From positions 62,001 to 126,000 of the forward strand of contig JADKKF010000026.1 in NCBI GenBank assembly GCA_016720635.1: a stretch of DNA of 64,000 bases. The letters are read 5' to 3'. The notes below the pieces were generated by a model that saw only the letters and a program-made list of their open reading frames with translations, ran no database searches and was not told the origin of the DNA. The stretch's first letter is position 1. Each line of letters begins with the position of its first letter. A program made the translations under genes and the position numbers. Source of the DNA: Saprospiraceae bacterium (GTDB lineage Bacteria > Bacteroidota > Bacteroidia > Chitinophagales > Saprospiraceae). This document shows, piece after piece, positions 7,846-16,868 of the stretch.

Positions 7846-9603
7846 GTGATTCGTAAATTTTTACGCATCTTTATCGTGTTAATCGGTTGCAATGTGACCA
7901 TGGCGCAAGTGCCATTGGACACCGTAGTCATCGATTGGTCCACTCCCAATTTGACGAAAATCGAAAGCGATTCCTCTGCTATCTCCACCACGGACTGGCT
8001 TATGCGAGCAACTAGCGGTCAATTACAATTGGGTAGTCCAGGGGCCCTAGCTACTTTCTTAGTGCATGGACTGGGCGCTAGGCATCTTCCCGTATTATGG
8101 CATGGCTTAAATATCCAAAGCAGCCTCAATGGTGTATTAGATTTCAACCTTGTTCCAGGTATATCGGGTAGCGTTTTTACACACGATAGATCTAATCCAC
8201 AGGGGATAGTTGGTGCATTAACCATTGATGAAAAGACTGGAATGCAGGGTTCTACTATATGGATAAATGCATCTAGCTTACAGAATATCGGATTAGGAAT
8301 AAACAGTCTTTTGAAGGATAAAAAGTGGACAAATCACATAATCGCTGATATTGGTTATGATAAAAATATATTCAGCTATAAGTTATCTGATCGAACATAT
8401 TGGCGATCCAGTACGGATTTCTTAAAAATGAACCTGCGGTATATCGGCATGGTGCCAATAAACTCTAGGCAAAATCTGGAAATGGGATTTTGGCAGCAGT
8501 ATTCACAAAGGAAAATCCTGCCAAGCGTGTCTTCTGCGCCCATCGACCAAAACCAATTGGACGCCAACACTAGGCTATTTTTGAAATGGACTAAAATCGA
8601 AAACAAATATCGTCTAGAAGTATCCAGCGGGTACATGCACGAAATCCTAAATTTTACTACGCCAACGGTGGATAGCCGCGCTAATGTAGACATCTTTCAA
8701 GCGAAAGTGTCAATGGATGTTTGTGGATCCTTTCCGATTCAATCGTATTTGAGCCACCGAATGGAACTGGCTCACCCCAATTTTTTCAGTGGTTTAAAAA
8801 ATCGCCATCTAACCCAACTCGGAGGTATCAAAACTTGGTATTTCAACCCGCGCTGGGCCCTAACGATTCATGGACGACAAGATCTTTTGGACAATAAAAT
8901 GATGCCTACAATGCTCCAGTTGAATATCTCCTATCAAAATTCTCTTTTGATTTTGGCAAAAAATTATCTGTATCCGAGTTTGAATGACTTGTATTGGCCA
9001 ACGGGTGGCAACTTAGAACTAAAACCTGAAAAATCACTTCAAGCATCCTTGGCGCAAAAAATAACGCTCTATGGCTGGACATTTAAGCCAATGATTTATA
9101 TCAATATCTTAGATCAAATGATCCAATGGATTCCTATCAATAGCAGCGTTTGGTCCCCTCAAAATATCTCAAAGGTAGCTGCTCGTGGACTAGACGTAGA
9201 AATAAATAAAGATTGGACTCTGTCAAAAAATACGGCATTGTCGTTGAGTAGTCAATTCAGCCTCAATCATACTTCAGCTCTGAAACATGAAACCAACAAT
9301 GACTTGGTGGGAAAGCAACTCATCTTCATACCTAGATACAAAGGCCGCTGGACCGCCGGATATGGATTCAAAAATCATAGCCTTGGATTTACCTATTTAT
9401 TTACCAGTGAGCGATTTGAATCCCCAGATCACAGTCAAGTACTGCCCGCCACACACTTGTTTGACATGCAATACAGTTGGCATAATCAAAAATGGTATCT
9501 GACTGCTGAAATTAAGAATCTATTCAATTATCAATATGAAGGTATTAGGTATTTTCCGATGCCTGGGATCCATGCACAATTAAATTTTACTTTTAAATTA
9601 TAA
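7846..9603 (+). CDS. TonB-dependent outer-membrane cobalamin receptor, BtuB-like
   Basis: A protein of about 586 residues from the GTG at 7846, which gives a good signal peptide (basic start, hydrophobic core, cleavage after VTMAQ). A further in-frame GTG at 7795 would add 17 residues before the signal and fits less well. The mature start holds a TonB-box-like DTVVID. A plug region follows (roughly residues 25-120), then a beta-barrel ending in an aromatic C-terminus (FTFKL). The protein is short for the family and the plug is weakly conserved. Position behind a B12 riboswitch and before a BtuG-like lipoprotein, with an 11-base gap, argues for vitamin B12 transport across the outer membrane. 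Confidence 0.82.
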   Translation: MIRKFLRIFIVLIGCNVTMAQVPLDTVVIDWSTPNLTKIESDSSAISTTDWLMRATSGQLQLGSPGALATFLVHGLGARHLPVLWHGLNIQSSLNGVLDFNLVPGISGSVFTHDRSNPQGIVGALTIDEKTGMQGSTIWINASSLQNIGLGINSLLKDKKWTNHIIADIGYDKNIFSYKLSDRTYWRSSTDFLKMNLRYIGMVPINSRQNLEMGFWQQYSQRKILPSVSSAPIDQNQLDANTRLFLKWTKIENKYRLEVSSGYMHEILNFTTPTVDSRANVDIFQAKVSMDVCGSFPIQSYLSHRMELAHPNFFSGLKNRHLTQLGGIKTWYFNPRWALTIHGRQDLLDNKMMPTMLQLNISYQNSLLILAKNYLYPSLNDLYWPTGGNLELKPEKSLQASLAQKITLYGWTFKPMIYINILDQMIQWIPINSSVWSPQNISKVAARGLDVEINKDWTLSKNTALSLSSQFSLNHTSALKHETNNDLVGKQLIFIPRYKGRWTAGYGFKNHSLGFTYLFTSERFESPDHSQVLPATHLFDMQYSWHNQKWYLTAEIKNLFNYQYEGIRYFPMPGIHAQLNFTFKL

Positions 9604-9614
9604 AAACTTAACAA

Positions 9615-10649
9615 ATGAAAAATTTCGCAATTTTATTGTTGGCCATTACATTTCTATTTGGTTGTAAAAAAGACAAAGAAAACAACGCAAGTGGAGACTA
9701 TACCAAAGGGCTATTCGTAGTAAACCAAGGAAAATTTCAATCAGGGACGGGTACCATAACTTATGTTTCCGAAAAAGATTCAATCACAGATTTATTCACG
9801 CAGCAGAATGCAGGACATATCTTGGGCAATATAGCTCAGTCAATGATCAAATTCGGAGATTATTATTTAGTAGCCATCAATAATGGCTCCAAAGTACAGG
9901 TGCTCAATGCCAAAGACTTTACGCATAAAGGTGAAATCAATGGAATATTTGTTCCGAGATATTTTATCAGCAGTGGGGATAAATTATTCGTTTCAAGCTG
10001 GGGTGATGATTTCAAGTCGGGAAGCATCAAGAGGCTGGATCCTGCAACACTGACCATCAAATCGAGCATATCGATAGGCGGTGCTGCGGAATATATGTTA
10101 ATATCCAACAACTTTCTCTATGTTACTGTGGCTACGGTCGCAGAAACGTCAAAATCTCTTTTGGTCTTTGATATCAATACCAATGCTTTGGTAAATAATA
10201 TTCAACTTTCGGATAATCCCCACGCTATGGTTTTGGATAAAAACAATGCTTTATGGGTCATCTGTAGTGGAAATCCCGATTTTGCAAATCCCGCCAACAA
10301 TACGCCTGGCAGATTGATCAAATTGGTCAATAATAATATAGTAGCGAGTTATGTGCTATCGCATGGTGCCAATTCATTAACTACGAATGCCAACAAAGAC
10401 GTGCTCTATTTTTTGATGGACAATCAGGTATTTGCTCATCCGATTGGAGCCACTGCATTTCAACCAGAATCATTGTTTCAGGGATTTTTCATGACGCTTG
10501 AGTACGATAAAAATAATCAAGAAATCTTATTGGCAGATGCTGGGGATTTTCAATCAAATGGGCGGATCATTCGCTTAAATCCTATCACCAAAACTACCAA
10601 GAGCTTTAAGGCAGGGATTGTACCAGGATTCGTGTATTTTAGCGAGTAA
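9615..10649 (+). CDS. Surface beta-propeller lipoprotein, BtuG-like (DUF5074/YncE-type)
   Basis: A 344-residue lipoprotein: hydrophobic signal, lipobox LFGC with Cys17, then a charged KKDKEN stretch that may act as a surface-export signal. The rest consists of repeated four-stranded blade-like units (for example KLFVSSWGDD, NFLYVTVATV, NALWVICSGN) of a YncE/DUF5074-like seven-bladed propeller. In Bacteroides, BtuG is such a propeller, sits on BtuB and binds B12 very tightly. The same role is inferred here from fold and from being co-transcribed with the riboswitch-controlled receptor. No corrin-binding residue was identified. Confidence 0.75.
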   Translation: MKNFAILLLAITFLFGCKKDKENNASGDYTKGLFVVNQGKFQSGTGTITYVSEKDSITDLFTQQNAGHILGNIAQSMIKFGDYYLVAINNGSKVQVLNAKDFTHKGEINGIFVPRYFISSGDKLFVSSWGDDFKSGSIKRLDPATLTIKSSISIGGAAEYMLISNNFLYVTVATVAETSKSLLVFDINTNALVNNIQLSDNPHAMVLDKNNALWVICSGNPDFANPANNTPGRLIKLVNNNIVASYVLSHGANSLTTNANKDVLYFLMDNQVFAHPIGATAFQPESLFQGFFMTLEYDKNNQEILLADAGDFQSNGRIIRLNPITKTTKSFKAGIVPGFVYFSE

Positions 10650-10750
10650 GAGAATATAGTCTTGCTTTCTATTTCAGGGCATTTTGTCCTAAAACCACTA
10701 AACTAATTTTGTATAGTCAAAAGACTAATGAAATTTCGAAATAGCTTAAT

Positions 10751-10893
10751 AATGCTGGCGCGTCAGCGACTGGAACGAGCATATGGCGGAAGGCAACGCA
10801 CCGCCGTATGCGTCTCGAAGAGACCGAAATGAAATGAAGTCGTGGAAGCCGCGACCCTAGTCTCACCCTACATTAGAGACTAGGGTGACGCCA
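10751..10893 (-). repeat. Dispersed intergenic repeat, copy A
   Basis: Read on the minus strand it starts TGGCGTCACCCT and contains GGTCTCTTCGAGACGC, a GTCTC/GAGAC hairpin shared with other copies. It also has its own perfect 11-base inverted repeat (10854-10864 with 10876-10886, ACCCTAGTCTC). It is GC-richer than its surroundings. Unlike copies B, C, E and F it does not directly follow a stop codon. Confidence 0.6.
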
Positions 10894-10916
10894 TAAAAAA
10901 TAATATGGACTGACAA

Positions 10917-10948
10917 TTTGTCATTTATGTATAATGCACGTATATTTG
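10917..10948 (+). promoter_or_regulatory. Bacteroidota-type promoter with overlapping palindrome
   Basis: TTTG (10917-10920), 20 bases, then TATATTTG (10941-10948): a near-ideal TTTG/TAnnTTTG promoter. The -33 element lies inside the 13-base palindrome TGACAATTTGTCA (10911-10923), which could be an operator. The regulator's ATG at 10953 is 4 bases after the -7 box, so the mRNA would be almost leaderless. Confidence 0.6.
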
Positions 10949-10952
10949 CGCC

Positions 10953-12236
10953 ATGTCCACTATACAAGGAATAAAACAGCGATTCGGGATATTGGGGAGG
11001 TCTCCCCTACTTGATAATGCTCTGGAGCGGGCCATTAGAGTGGCGCCTACGGATTTGAGCGTCCTGATAACGGGTGAAAGTGGCGTCGGAAAAGAATCCT
11101 TTTCTCAAGTTATACACGCTCTGAGTGCCAGAAAACACAATCAATTCATAGCTATAAACTGCGGTGCTATCCCCGAGGGGACGATTAATTCTGAGCTATT
11201 TGGTCATGAAAAGGGCTCTTTTACTGGAGCTGTGAACGATCGAAAGGGCTATTTTGAAACCGTAGATAATGGGACAATATTTTTGGATGAGATAGGAGAA
11301 ATGCCGCTAGATACGCAATCCTTCCTACTCCGTCTCCTAGAAAACGGTGAGTTTATCCGCGTAGGATCGTCAAAGCCACAAAAAACAAATGTCCGAGTCA
11401 TAGCAGCGACCAATGTCAATTTGGAGGATAAAATCAGCAAAGGCAAGTTTCGAGAGGATCTTTATTATCGGCTGAGCACGGTACCTATCAATGTTCCCTC
11501 CTTGCGTGAGAGGCCCGAAGATATAAACCTTTTGTTTAGAAAATTTAGTTCGGATTTCGCCGAAAAATACAGGACGCCACCCATACAACTCGATGAGCGA
11601 GCGAAATTGATTTTGGAAAATTACGCTTGGCCAGGCAATATCAGAGAGTTGAAAAATATGGCCGAACAGGTGAGTTTGCTTTCGGATGATAGACTGCTCG
11701 ATGCGGACAAGTTGCTATATTTATTTCCACATTTGCTCAGAAGAAACCTTCCAAGCCTAGAAAAACAATTCAACAATGAAGGCTTGAATGAGCGAGAAAT
11801 TCTATATAAATTGCTCTTTGAAATGCGCAGTGATCTGGTAGATCTAAAGACACTCGTGTATGAACTCATACGCTCGAACAACCTACAAGTGCCTGATCCT
11901 GAGCAGCTTTTGCAGCTCAAGGCTGCTATATCTATGCCAAGTAATGGGCATGATTCCCAGAGAGAGCGAACTTTTAAACACCAAAACTGGCAAGAAACTC
12001 CAGCAGAAGACGATACAGAAACTTATACAAAGCCAGTGATCTTAAGTCCAAACTCTAAGCAATACGATACCATGGAGATCGTAGATGAAAAACTTTCACT
12101 CGTCGAGATGGAAAAGGATATGATCAAGAAGGCTTTGAAAAAATACAAGAGCCGACGCAAGGAAGCCGCCGAAGAGCTCGGCATCAGCGAGAGAACACTT
12201 TACCGAAAAATCAAAGAATACGATATAGATGAATAA
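10953..12236 (+). CDS. Sigma-54-type AAA+ transcriptional regulator
   Basis: A 427-residue enhancer-binding-type regulator without a receiver domain. Walker A GESGVGKE is at residues 41-48, GSFTGA (a variant of the sigma-54-contacting GAFTGA loop) at 88-93, Walker B FLDEIGEM follows, and an arginine-finger/sensor region lies around FREDLYYRL. After a linker the C-terminus is a Fis-type helix-turn-helix (RKEAAEELGISERTLYRKI). Its last 8 bases overlap lptE, an arrangement recurrent in Bacteroidota. Its targets are unknown. Confidence 0.88.
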   Translation: MSTIQGIKQRFGILGRSPLLDNALERAIRVAPTDLSVLITGESGVGKESFSQVIHALSARKHNQFIAINCGAIPEGTINSELFGHEKGSFTGAVNDRKGYFETVDNGTIFLDEIGEMPLDTQSFLLRLLENGEFIRVGSSKPQKTNVRVIAATNVNLEDKISKGKFREDLYYRLSTVPINVPSLRERPEDINLLFRKFSSDFAEKYRTPPIQLDERAKLILENYAWPGNIRELKNMAEQVSLLSDDRLLDADKLLYLFPHLLRRNLPSLEKQFNNEGLNEREILYKLLFEMRSDLVDLKTLVYELIRSNNLQVPDPEQLLQLKAAISMPSNGHDSQRERTFKHQNWQETPAEDDTETYTKPVILSPNSKQYDTMEIVDEKLSLVEMEKDMIKKALKKYKSRRKEAAEELGISERTLYRKIKEYDIDE

Positions 12237-12720
12237 ATGGCTGTTTATTTTGGTTGCAGGGTGTTTATTTTCAAGCTGTTATAGCTTCAGATCATCCACT
12301 GTGTCCAATGCTCTCAAAACATATTATGTAAAGACCTTTGATTTACAAGCTAATCTCGCTCCGCCGCAGTTGGCGGTCCAATTCTCAGAAGCCCTGAAGG
12401 ATAGAATCCGAACGGAATCTCCTCTCAAATACAGCGAACTAAAACCCGACATTTCTTATCAAGGGACTTTGGTCGAATATCGAGTAAGCTCCGAAGCACA
12501 ACAAGCAGGAGAACAAACGGCCATAAGCCGCCTTACCATCAGGGTAGATGTCCAGTGTACCCACGAGCAAGATGAAAAAAAATCGTGGAAAAAATCCTTC
12601 GAATATTACGCCAATTATGATCCAAATCAAAATCTTTTGAGCATTCAAGATGAGTTGCACAAGCAGATTTTTACCAAACTTTTGGACGATGTTTACAATC
12701 AAACTTTTGGCGATTGGTAA
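12229..12720 (+). CDS. lptE: LptE-like LPS-assembly lipoprotein
   Basis: A 163-residue lipoprotein. The signal is followed by SSCYSF, where Cys17 is the likely lipidated residue, since Bacteroidota LptE proteins typically start C-x-Y-x-F; a second candidate is Cys12 (VAGC). The body matches the LptE pattern: a YYVKTFDLQANLAPPQLAVQ stretch, an ALKDRI helix, then a SYQGTLVEYRVS strand. LptE plugs the LptD barrel and helps place LPS in the outer membrane. It overlaps the upstream regulator by 8 bases. Confidence 0.8.
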   Translation: MNKWLFILVAGCLFSSCYSFRSSTVSNALKTYYVKTFDLQANLAPPQLAVQFSEALKDRIRTESPLKYSELKPDISYQGTLVEYRVSSEAQQAGEQTAISRLTIRVDVQCTHEQDEKKSWKKSFEYYANYDPNQNLLSIQDELHKQIFTKLLDDVYNQTFGDW

Positions 12721-12778
12721 GGTATCGACCTTGGAATAAAAAATAAATTTATAAATTTGCATAAAATATATAATAGTC

Positions 12779-13813
12779 ATGGCAGAAATAAGCACGCTTG
12801 AAGCAAAATCCAAATCAGCCAAGCAAGGCAAATATTCAAAAGAAACTTATCTTGGATGGTATGAAACCATGCTGAGAATCAGAAGATTTGAAGAAAGGAC
12901 TTTGTTAGCTTATTCTCAACAAAAGATCAGAGGATTTTGCCACGTGTATATAGGTCAAGAAGCCATCGCAGCTGGTATGGCATCAGCACTTACACCCCAA
13001 GACGGAGTCGTCACAGGATACAGACAGCACGGGATAGCCATCACCAGAGGGATCAGCTCTCGCAGCGCCATGGCTGAGCTATTCGGCAAAGTCACTGGGT
13101 GCGTAAAAGGCAAAGGCGGATCTATGCACTTCTTTAGTGCCGAACACAAGTTTTTTGGTGGCAACGGCATTGTTGGTGCCCAAATTCCCATAGGGACAGG
13201 CATCGCTTTTGCTGAAAAATACAAGGGAACCACGAATCTCTGCGTGACCATGTTTGGCGACGGTGCAGCTAGACAAGGAGCGCTGTTTGAAGCCTTCAAC
13301 ATGGCCATGACTTGGAAAATTCCCGTTTTATACATCGTAGAAAACAACAAATATGCCATGGGGACTTCCGTAGAAAGAACCAGCAATGTGCATCAACTTT
13401 CTAAGATTGGTTTGGCATTTGACATGCCTTCGGAGTCCGTTGACGGGATGTCTCCCGAGACCGTCCACGAAGCCATCGAAAGAGCTGCCAAACATATCCG
13501 AGCAGGCAACGGGCCTTATTTTCTAGAAATAAATACCTACAGATACAAAGGCCATTCCGTCTCCGACCCAGGAAAATATCGCTCCAAAGAAGAGTTGGAG
13601 AATTATCAGGATCAAGACCCAGTCAAGATGACCGAGAAGAAAATCCTCACCAATAAGATAGCTACCGAAGCAGAAATCGAAGCCATCAAAGCCAAGATCG
13701 AAGCCGAGATGGATGATGCTGTGCAGTTCGCTGAAGAATCCCCGCTTCCTACGGCTGATTTGCTATTTGAAGCCAACTATGTACAAGAGGACTATCCATT
13801 TATGATGGACTAA
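12779..13813 (+). CDS. pdhA: Pyruvate dehydrogenase E1 component, alpha subunit
   Basis: A 344-residue E1-alpha. It has the thiamine-diphosphate motif beginning GDGAARQGALFEAFN and ending with VENN, the GIAITRG and GKGGSMHFF segments, and the phosphorylation-loop-like YRYKGHSVSDPGKYR. It oxidatively decarboxylates pyruvate together with an E1-beta and E2 that are not in this window. A TAAATTTG box at 12752-12759, with TTGG further upstream, may be its promoter. Confidence 0.95.
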   Translation: MAEISTLEAKSKSAKQGKYSKETYLGWYETMLRIRRFEERTLLAYSQQKIRGFCHVYIGQEAIAAGMASALTPQDGVVTGYRQHGIAITRGISSRSAMAELFGKVTGCVKGKGGSMHFFSAEHKFFGGNGIVGAQIPIGTGIAFAEKYKGTTNLCVTMFGDGAARQGALFEAFNMAMTWKIPVLYIVENNKYAMGTSVERTSNVHQLSKIGLAFDMPSESVDGMSPETVHEAIERAAKHIRAGNGPYFLEINTYRYKGHSVSDPGKYRSKEELENYQDQDPVKMTEKKILTNKIATEAEIEAIKAKIEAEMDDAVQFAEESPLPTADLLFEANYVQEDYPFMMD

Positions 13814-13819
13814 TTCGCG

Positions 13820-14212
13820 ATGGCTTACAAAATCACGAGGCCTTTAGATTTTACGAAATTCATAGATGGTGTCGATGATACTGAAGCCAATATTATTATA
13901 AATCTTCGAGAAATTATTCTTACCCACTTTGATTGGCTCGAAGGAGCTGCGTATAAAGTTCCCTATTATTATGGCCATCTGCGTGTGTGCTTTATCTGGC
14001 CAGCGAGCATCCCTGCTGGACCTAAAACAGGGGTTATTTTGGGTTTTTGTTACGGAAACTTGATGGACGATCCTAGAAATATTTTGATCAAACAAGACTG
14101 CAAACAAGTCCATTGGCTTAAATTTTATAATGTCCACGAGATAGACTCCGATCTGATTATTGAGTATTTGTGCCATGCCCAAGCCGTCGATGAAACTTTT
14201 AGAAAAATCTGA
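13820..14212 (+). CDS. DUF1801 domain protein
   Basis: A 130-residue protein of the DUF1801/YdhG-like fold. The EGAAYKVPYYYGHLRVCFIWPA stretch is the family's aromatic-rich core, and the start resembles the helical lead of the domain. Function is not established. It starts 6 bases after the pdhA stop, so it is co-transcribed, though a metabolic link is not evident. A structured repeat follows its stop codon. Confidence 0.7.
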   Translation: MAYKITRPLDFTKFIDGVDDTEANIIINLREIILTHFDWLEGAAYKVPYYYGHLRVCFIWPASIPAGPKTGVILGFCYGNLMDDPRNILIKQDCKQVHWLKFYNVHEIDSDLIIEYLCHAQAVDETFRKI

Positions 14213-14247
14213 CCCCAAGAGCTAGGATTTAGAATAAGTCTTCGATA

Positions 14248-14357
14248 TTTGGGCGTGTCCTACACTCTGTTTCGGACCAGACTGTCCGAGGGTTCCGTCT
14301 CGTCTCTTCGTTCCGTGACTCTCGCTGAAAGCGAGACCTCTCCCATCCTTCACGCGC
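14248..14357 (+). repeat. Dispersed intergenic repeat, copy B
   Basis: Begins TTTGGGCGTGTCC, 35 bases after the DUF1801 stop and in the same sense. It shares the 16-mer CGAGGGTTCCGTCTCG with copy F and contains a perfect hairpin TCTCGCT-GAA-AGCGAGA (14320-14336). Confidence 0.75.
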
Positions 14358-14662
14358 AAAGTTTAAAAAAACAATAACAAGTTCTTAACATTGAGAATAT
14401 AATTTGTATAATTAGACGATTTATCTATATATTTTATATTATTTGTATTTATACCAAATAATTATCATATACGCTTCATTAATGCAGACAGCCCTGTTTG
14501 CCACAAAGCAATTAATTTACACTTCCATACAACTAATTTCCATATCTCAACGTATTATATAAAAACAGCAATAAAATCTAAACAAATCACCGACGGCTAA
14601 GAGTCATTAGACTCTTTGTTCGGACGGTTTGGTTTAATAAAGTCTCATATTTTTAGGTGGTT
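14358..14662. other. AT-rich intergenic stretch with one small hairpin
   Basis: About 300 bases without a supported gene. One hairpin AAGAGTC-ATTA-GACTCTT occurs at 14599-14616, flanked by CCGA/TCGG that could extend it. Together with the terminator that follows it could be the 3' part of a small RNA, but no known RNA family is recognised. Confidence 0.3.
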
Positions 14663-14706
14663 AAAAAAAGTCCCCCAAAGCATTCGGCAGAGGGGGATTT
14701 TTTTTT
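14663..14706. terminator. Intrinsic terminator, probably bidirectional
   Basis: TCCCCC (14671-14676) pairs with GGGGGA (14692-14697). The flanking A run and the following run of nine T extend the stem and give a U-tract on either strand. It lies 20 bases after the porT-like stop on the minus strand. Confidence 0.75.
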
Positions 14707-14725
14707 ATATATGGGATTGGATTTC

Positions 14726-15463
14726 TTACCCTTCGAAATGCAACGATAAGGTAAATCCTCTCGAAAACAATTTGTCTAAGATTTTGGATTGCGTAAGTTT
14801 GTCATCGTATATCAATATATTATTCAGCCCATGGGAGAATTTCAGCTCTGGAGAGAATATAAAGTACGGGAAGAAAAATTGAAATCCAGCCCCAACCTCC
14901 AAACTAAAATCCGAAGGAGAAATTTTGACGATGGTAGCTGCCTGTCTCGACTTAGAGTCTGAAGACAAATCATACGAATATTTTATACCTCCCATCAAGA
15001 AAAGTTTCATATCCTTATATGCATCTGATTTGTACCTGAACTGAAGGGGAATCTCTACGAATACTGATTCAAACTTTCTAAGATAATTATTATCGATATC
15101 ATCGTTTGTCACGTATTCTATATTTCGCTCTCCAAAGGCAAAGCCAGGATTGAATCTAATGTCCACGTACTCTCCAATCTTCAAATTTCCAATCATAGCC
15201 AAATTAAAACCTGGACCTCGCACACCATCTACACGATCGAATTCATTATTCAACAAAAACTGCTTGGATCTAAATACACGATACTTAGAACTCGAATAAC
15301 CAAGGGTCAGTCCAAAATAATATTGCTTGCTCTTATAAGAATTATAGTTGTAGCCAGCCGAACTGCGATTCCTTTGCGCATAAGACTCGGATGCCATGCC
15401 AAATGCTAAAATAAATCCAGCCATCAGGGTGATCTTAAAAATTAGCGCTTTCTTCATATTCAC
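14726..15463 (-). CDS. PorT-like T9SS-associated outer-membrane beta-barrel protein
   Basis: A 245-residue protein: signal peptide ending ESYAQ, then an eight-stranded-barrel-like body. GFNLAMIGNLKIGEYVDIRFNPG, VEIPLQFRYKS, FLMGGIKYSYDLSS and the FSRGFTLSLHFEG end follow the order seen in PorT/SprT, a protein needed for type IX secretion. Length fits PorT (about 240). This agrees with the several T9SS cargo proteins in the window. A generic outer-membrane barrel of the same superfamily remains possible. Confidence 0.72.
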   Translation of the reverse strand: MNMKKALIFKITLMAGFILAFGMASESYAQRNRSSAGYNYNSYKSKQYYFGLTLGYSSSKYRVFRSKQFLLNNEFDRVDGVRGPGFNLAMIGNLKIGEYVDIRFNPGFAFGERNIEYVTNDDIDNNYLRKFESVFVEIPLQFRYKSDAYKDMKLFLMGGIKYSYDLSSDSKSRQAATIVKISPSDFSLEVGAGFQFFFPYFIFSPELKFSHGLNNILIYDDKLTQSKILDKLFSRGFTLSLHFEG

Positions 15464-15533
15464 TTTTAGATATTATATTAATCTTAAAAACCAAATTTAT
15501 TGGAATATATTGTACTTTTTACTTTATTAATAT

Positions 15534-16337
15534 TTACAAATCTTTAGCAATCTTGCGGTAAGATGTGGCAATACCCTTTATCAGTGAACTACTAAAGCCA
15601 CGATGCTCCATTTCATTAAGCCCTGCTATGGTACATCCTTTAGGAGTAGTTACCTTATCTATTTCTTCCTCTGGGTGCGTGCCATTTATAAGCAATAACT
15701 GAGAAGCCCCAAGGACGGTTTGAGCCGCTATGAGATTGGCCGTCTTTGCATCGAAGCCGATCTCTATTCCACCTTGGATATTGGCCCTGATATACCGCAT
15801 GGCATAAGCAGTACCACAGGCCCCTAGGACCGTAGCAGCCTCCATCAGCGCCTCTTGGATGAAGGCATTTTTACCTAACAAACCAAACAATTTGTCCACG
15901 TCCTCGATTTGCTGCTCATTTGCTCCGTAGTGGCAGATACAAGTCATGCTCTCCCTAATCGCTATGGCCGTATTAGGCATAGCCCTGAACAAACCAGTGT
16001 CTTTTCCTAGTACATTCTTTATTTCACTGAGTTCTAAGCCAGTGACCACGGATATCACGATAGCGGATGGATCTATTTTTGATTTAATCTCATGCATGAT
16101 GTCTTTGGCTTGATAAGGCTTTATGGCCAAGATGATAATATCGGCCTTTTCACAGGCTTCCATATTGTCCTTGGTTACGTGCATCCCTATCTCAGACAGC
16201 CTTTTTAGTTGACTGGTATTTCTTCGAGTAATCCAAATATTGTCCATGGACATTTGATTGCTCACATGAAGGCCTTCTGCTATTGCCGAACCCAAATTTC
16301 CCCCGCCGATAATGGCCATTTTCTTATTCCAATGCAT
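15534..16337 (-). CDS. proC: Pyrroline-5-carboxylate reductase
   Basis: A 267-residue P5C reductase, the last step of proline synthesis. The N-terminal Rossmann motif is AIIGGGNLGSAIAEGL; MPNTAIAIRESMT is the substrate-side segment and GLNEMEHRGFSSSLIKGI near the end matches the dimer domain. Length is normal. It lies 6 bases after the upstream small outer-membrane protein gene, so the two are probably co-transcribed. Confidence 0.93.
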   Translation of the reverse strand: MHWNKKMAIIGGGNLGSAIAEGLHVSNQMSMDNIWITRRNTSQLKRLSEIGMHVTKDNMEACEKADIIILAIKPYQAKDIMHEIKSKIDPSAIVISVVTGLELSEIKNVLGKDTGLFRAMPNTAIAIRESMTCICHYGANEQQIEDVDKLFGLLGKNAFIQEALMEAATVLGACGTAYAMRYIRANIQGGIEIGFDAKTANLIAAQTVLGASQLLLINGTHPEEEIDKVTTPKGCTIAGLNEMEHRGFSSSLIKGIATSYRKIAKDL

Positions 16338-16343
16338 ATATTT

Positions 16344-16868
16344 TTACTTTTTCTTGAACCATTTATTCCAAAACGGCTCCTTTTTCTTTTTAAAAGGATC
16401 TTTTTTAATGAAGATATATCGAAAGCTAAAAGCAGTCTCTGGATAAAAATTTTGGTCCCTATCACCAAAGAGTATAAGTGGTCTAAAATCCCAAGAGAGA
16501 TTCAATCTACCAAATGTAACCTCAGCACCAGCCAACAGTACAGCACCAATTTCACTTATAGTGGTATCTGCTTTATTTTTCCACGACCACTGGCCTCCTG
16601 CACCCATATATATATTTATACCGCGGCCGATGAGTACATTTTGATGTTGTTTGACCATAGCGGTTGCAAAACTTACTTTTTGAGTAAGCTGCTCTCCCAT
16701 CAAAAATTCTAAGGAAGTATGTTGCGCTACACGCTGATTGACAGTCAAAGCTAGCACATTACCCGCCCGCAGACCTGCTGCCGTGAAGTAGGGTTGAGCA
16801 TTTACAATTTCAGTAAAAAAAATCATTGCAAGGAATAACCCAAGCGACAGCCTTGAATATTTTTTCAA
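16344..16868 (-). CDS. Small outer-membrane beta-barrel protein, function unknown
   Basis: 174 residues: a clear signal peptide (cleavage after IVNAQ), then alternating strands typical of a small barrel (GLRAGNVLALTVNQR, HTSLEFLMGEQL, EVTFGRLNLSWDFRP) and a very lysine-rich end (KKDPFKKKKEPFWNKWFKKK). No family was recognised. It precedes proC in one unit by a 6-base gap. The basic tail on a barrel protein is unusual. Confidence 0.6.
   Translation of the reverse strand: MKKYSRLSLGLFLAMIFFTEIVNAQPYFTAAGLRAGNVLALTVNQRVAQHTSLEFLMGEQLTQKVSFATAMVKQHQNVLIGRGINIYMGAGGQWSWKNKADTTISEIGAVLLAGAEVTFGRLNLSWDFRPLILFGDRDQNFYPETAFSFRYIFIKKDPFKKKKEPFWNKWFKKK

Larger units (their letters stand above)
10650..10952. 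other. Intergenic region with repeat copy A and regulator promoter
   Basis: This 303-base gap holds a copy of the dispersed hairpin repeat (10751-10893, minus orientation) and a well-formed promoter for the downstream regulator (10917-10948). No open frame of note was seen. Confidence 0.7.

Noticed and set aside
14616..14882. Open frame of 88 codons on the plus strand
   Set aside because: It runs through the terminator and antisense through the porT-like 3' end, with no protein-like composition.
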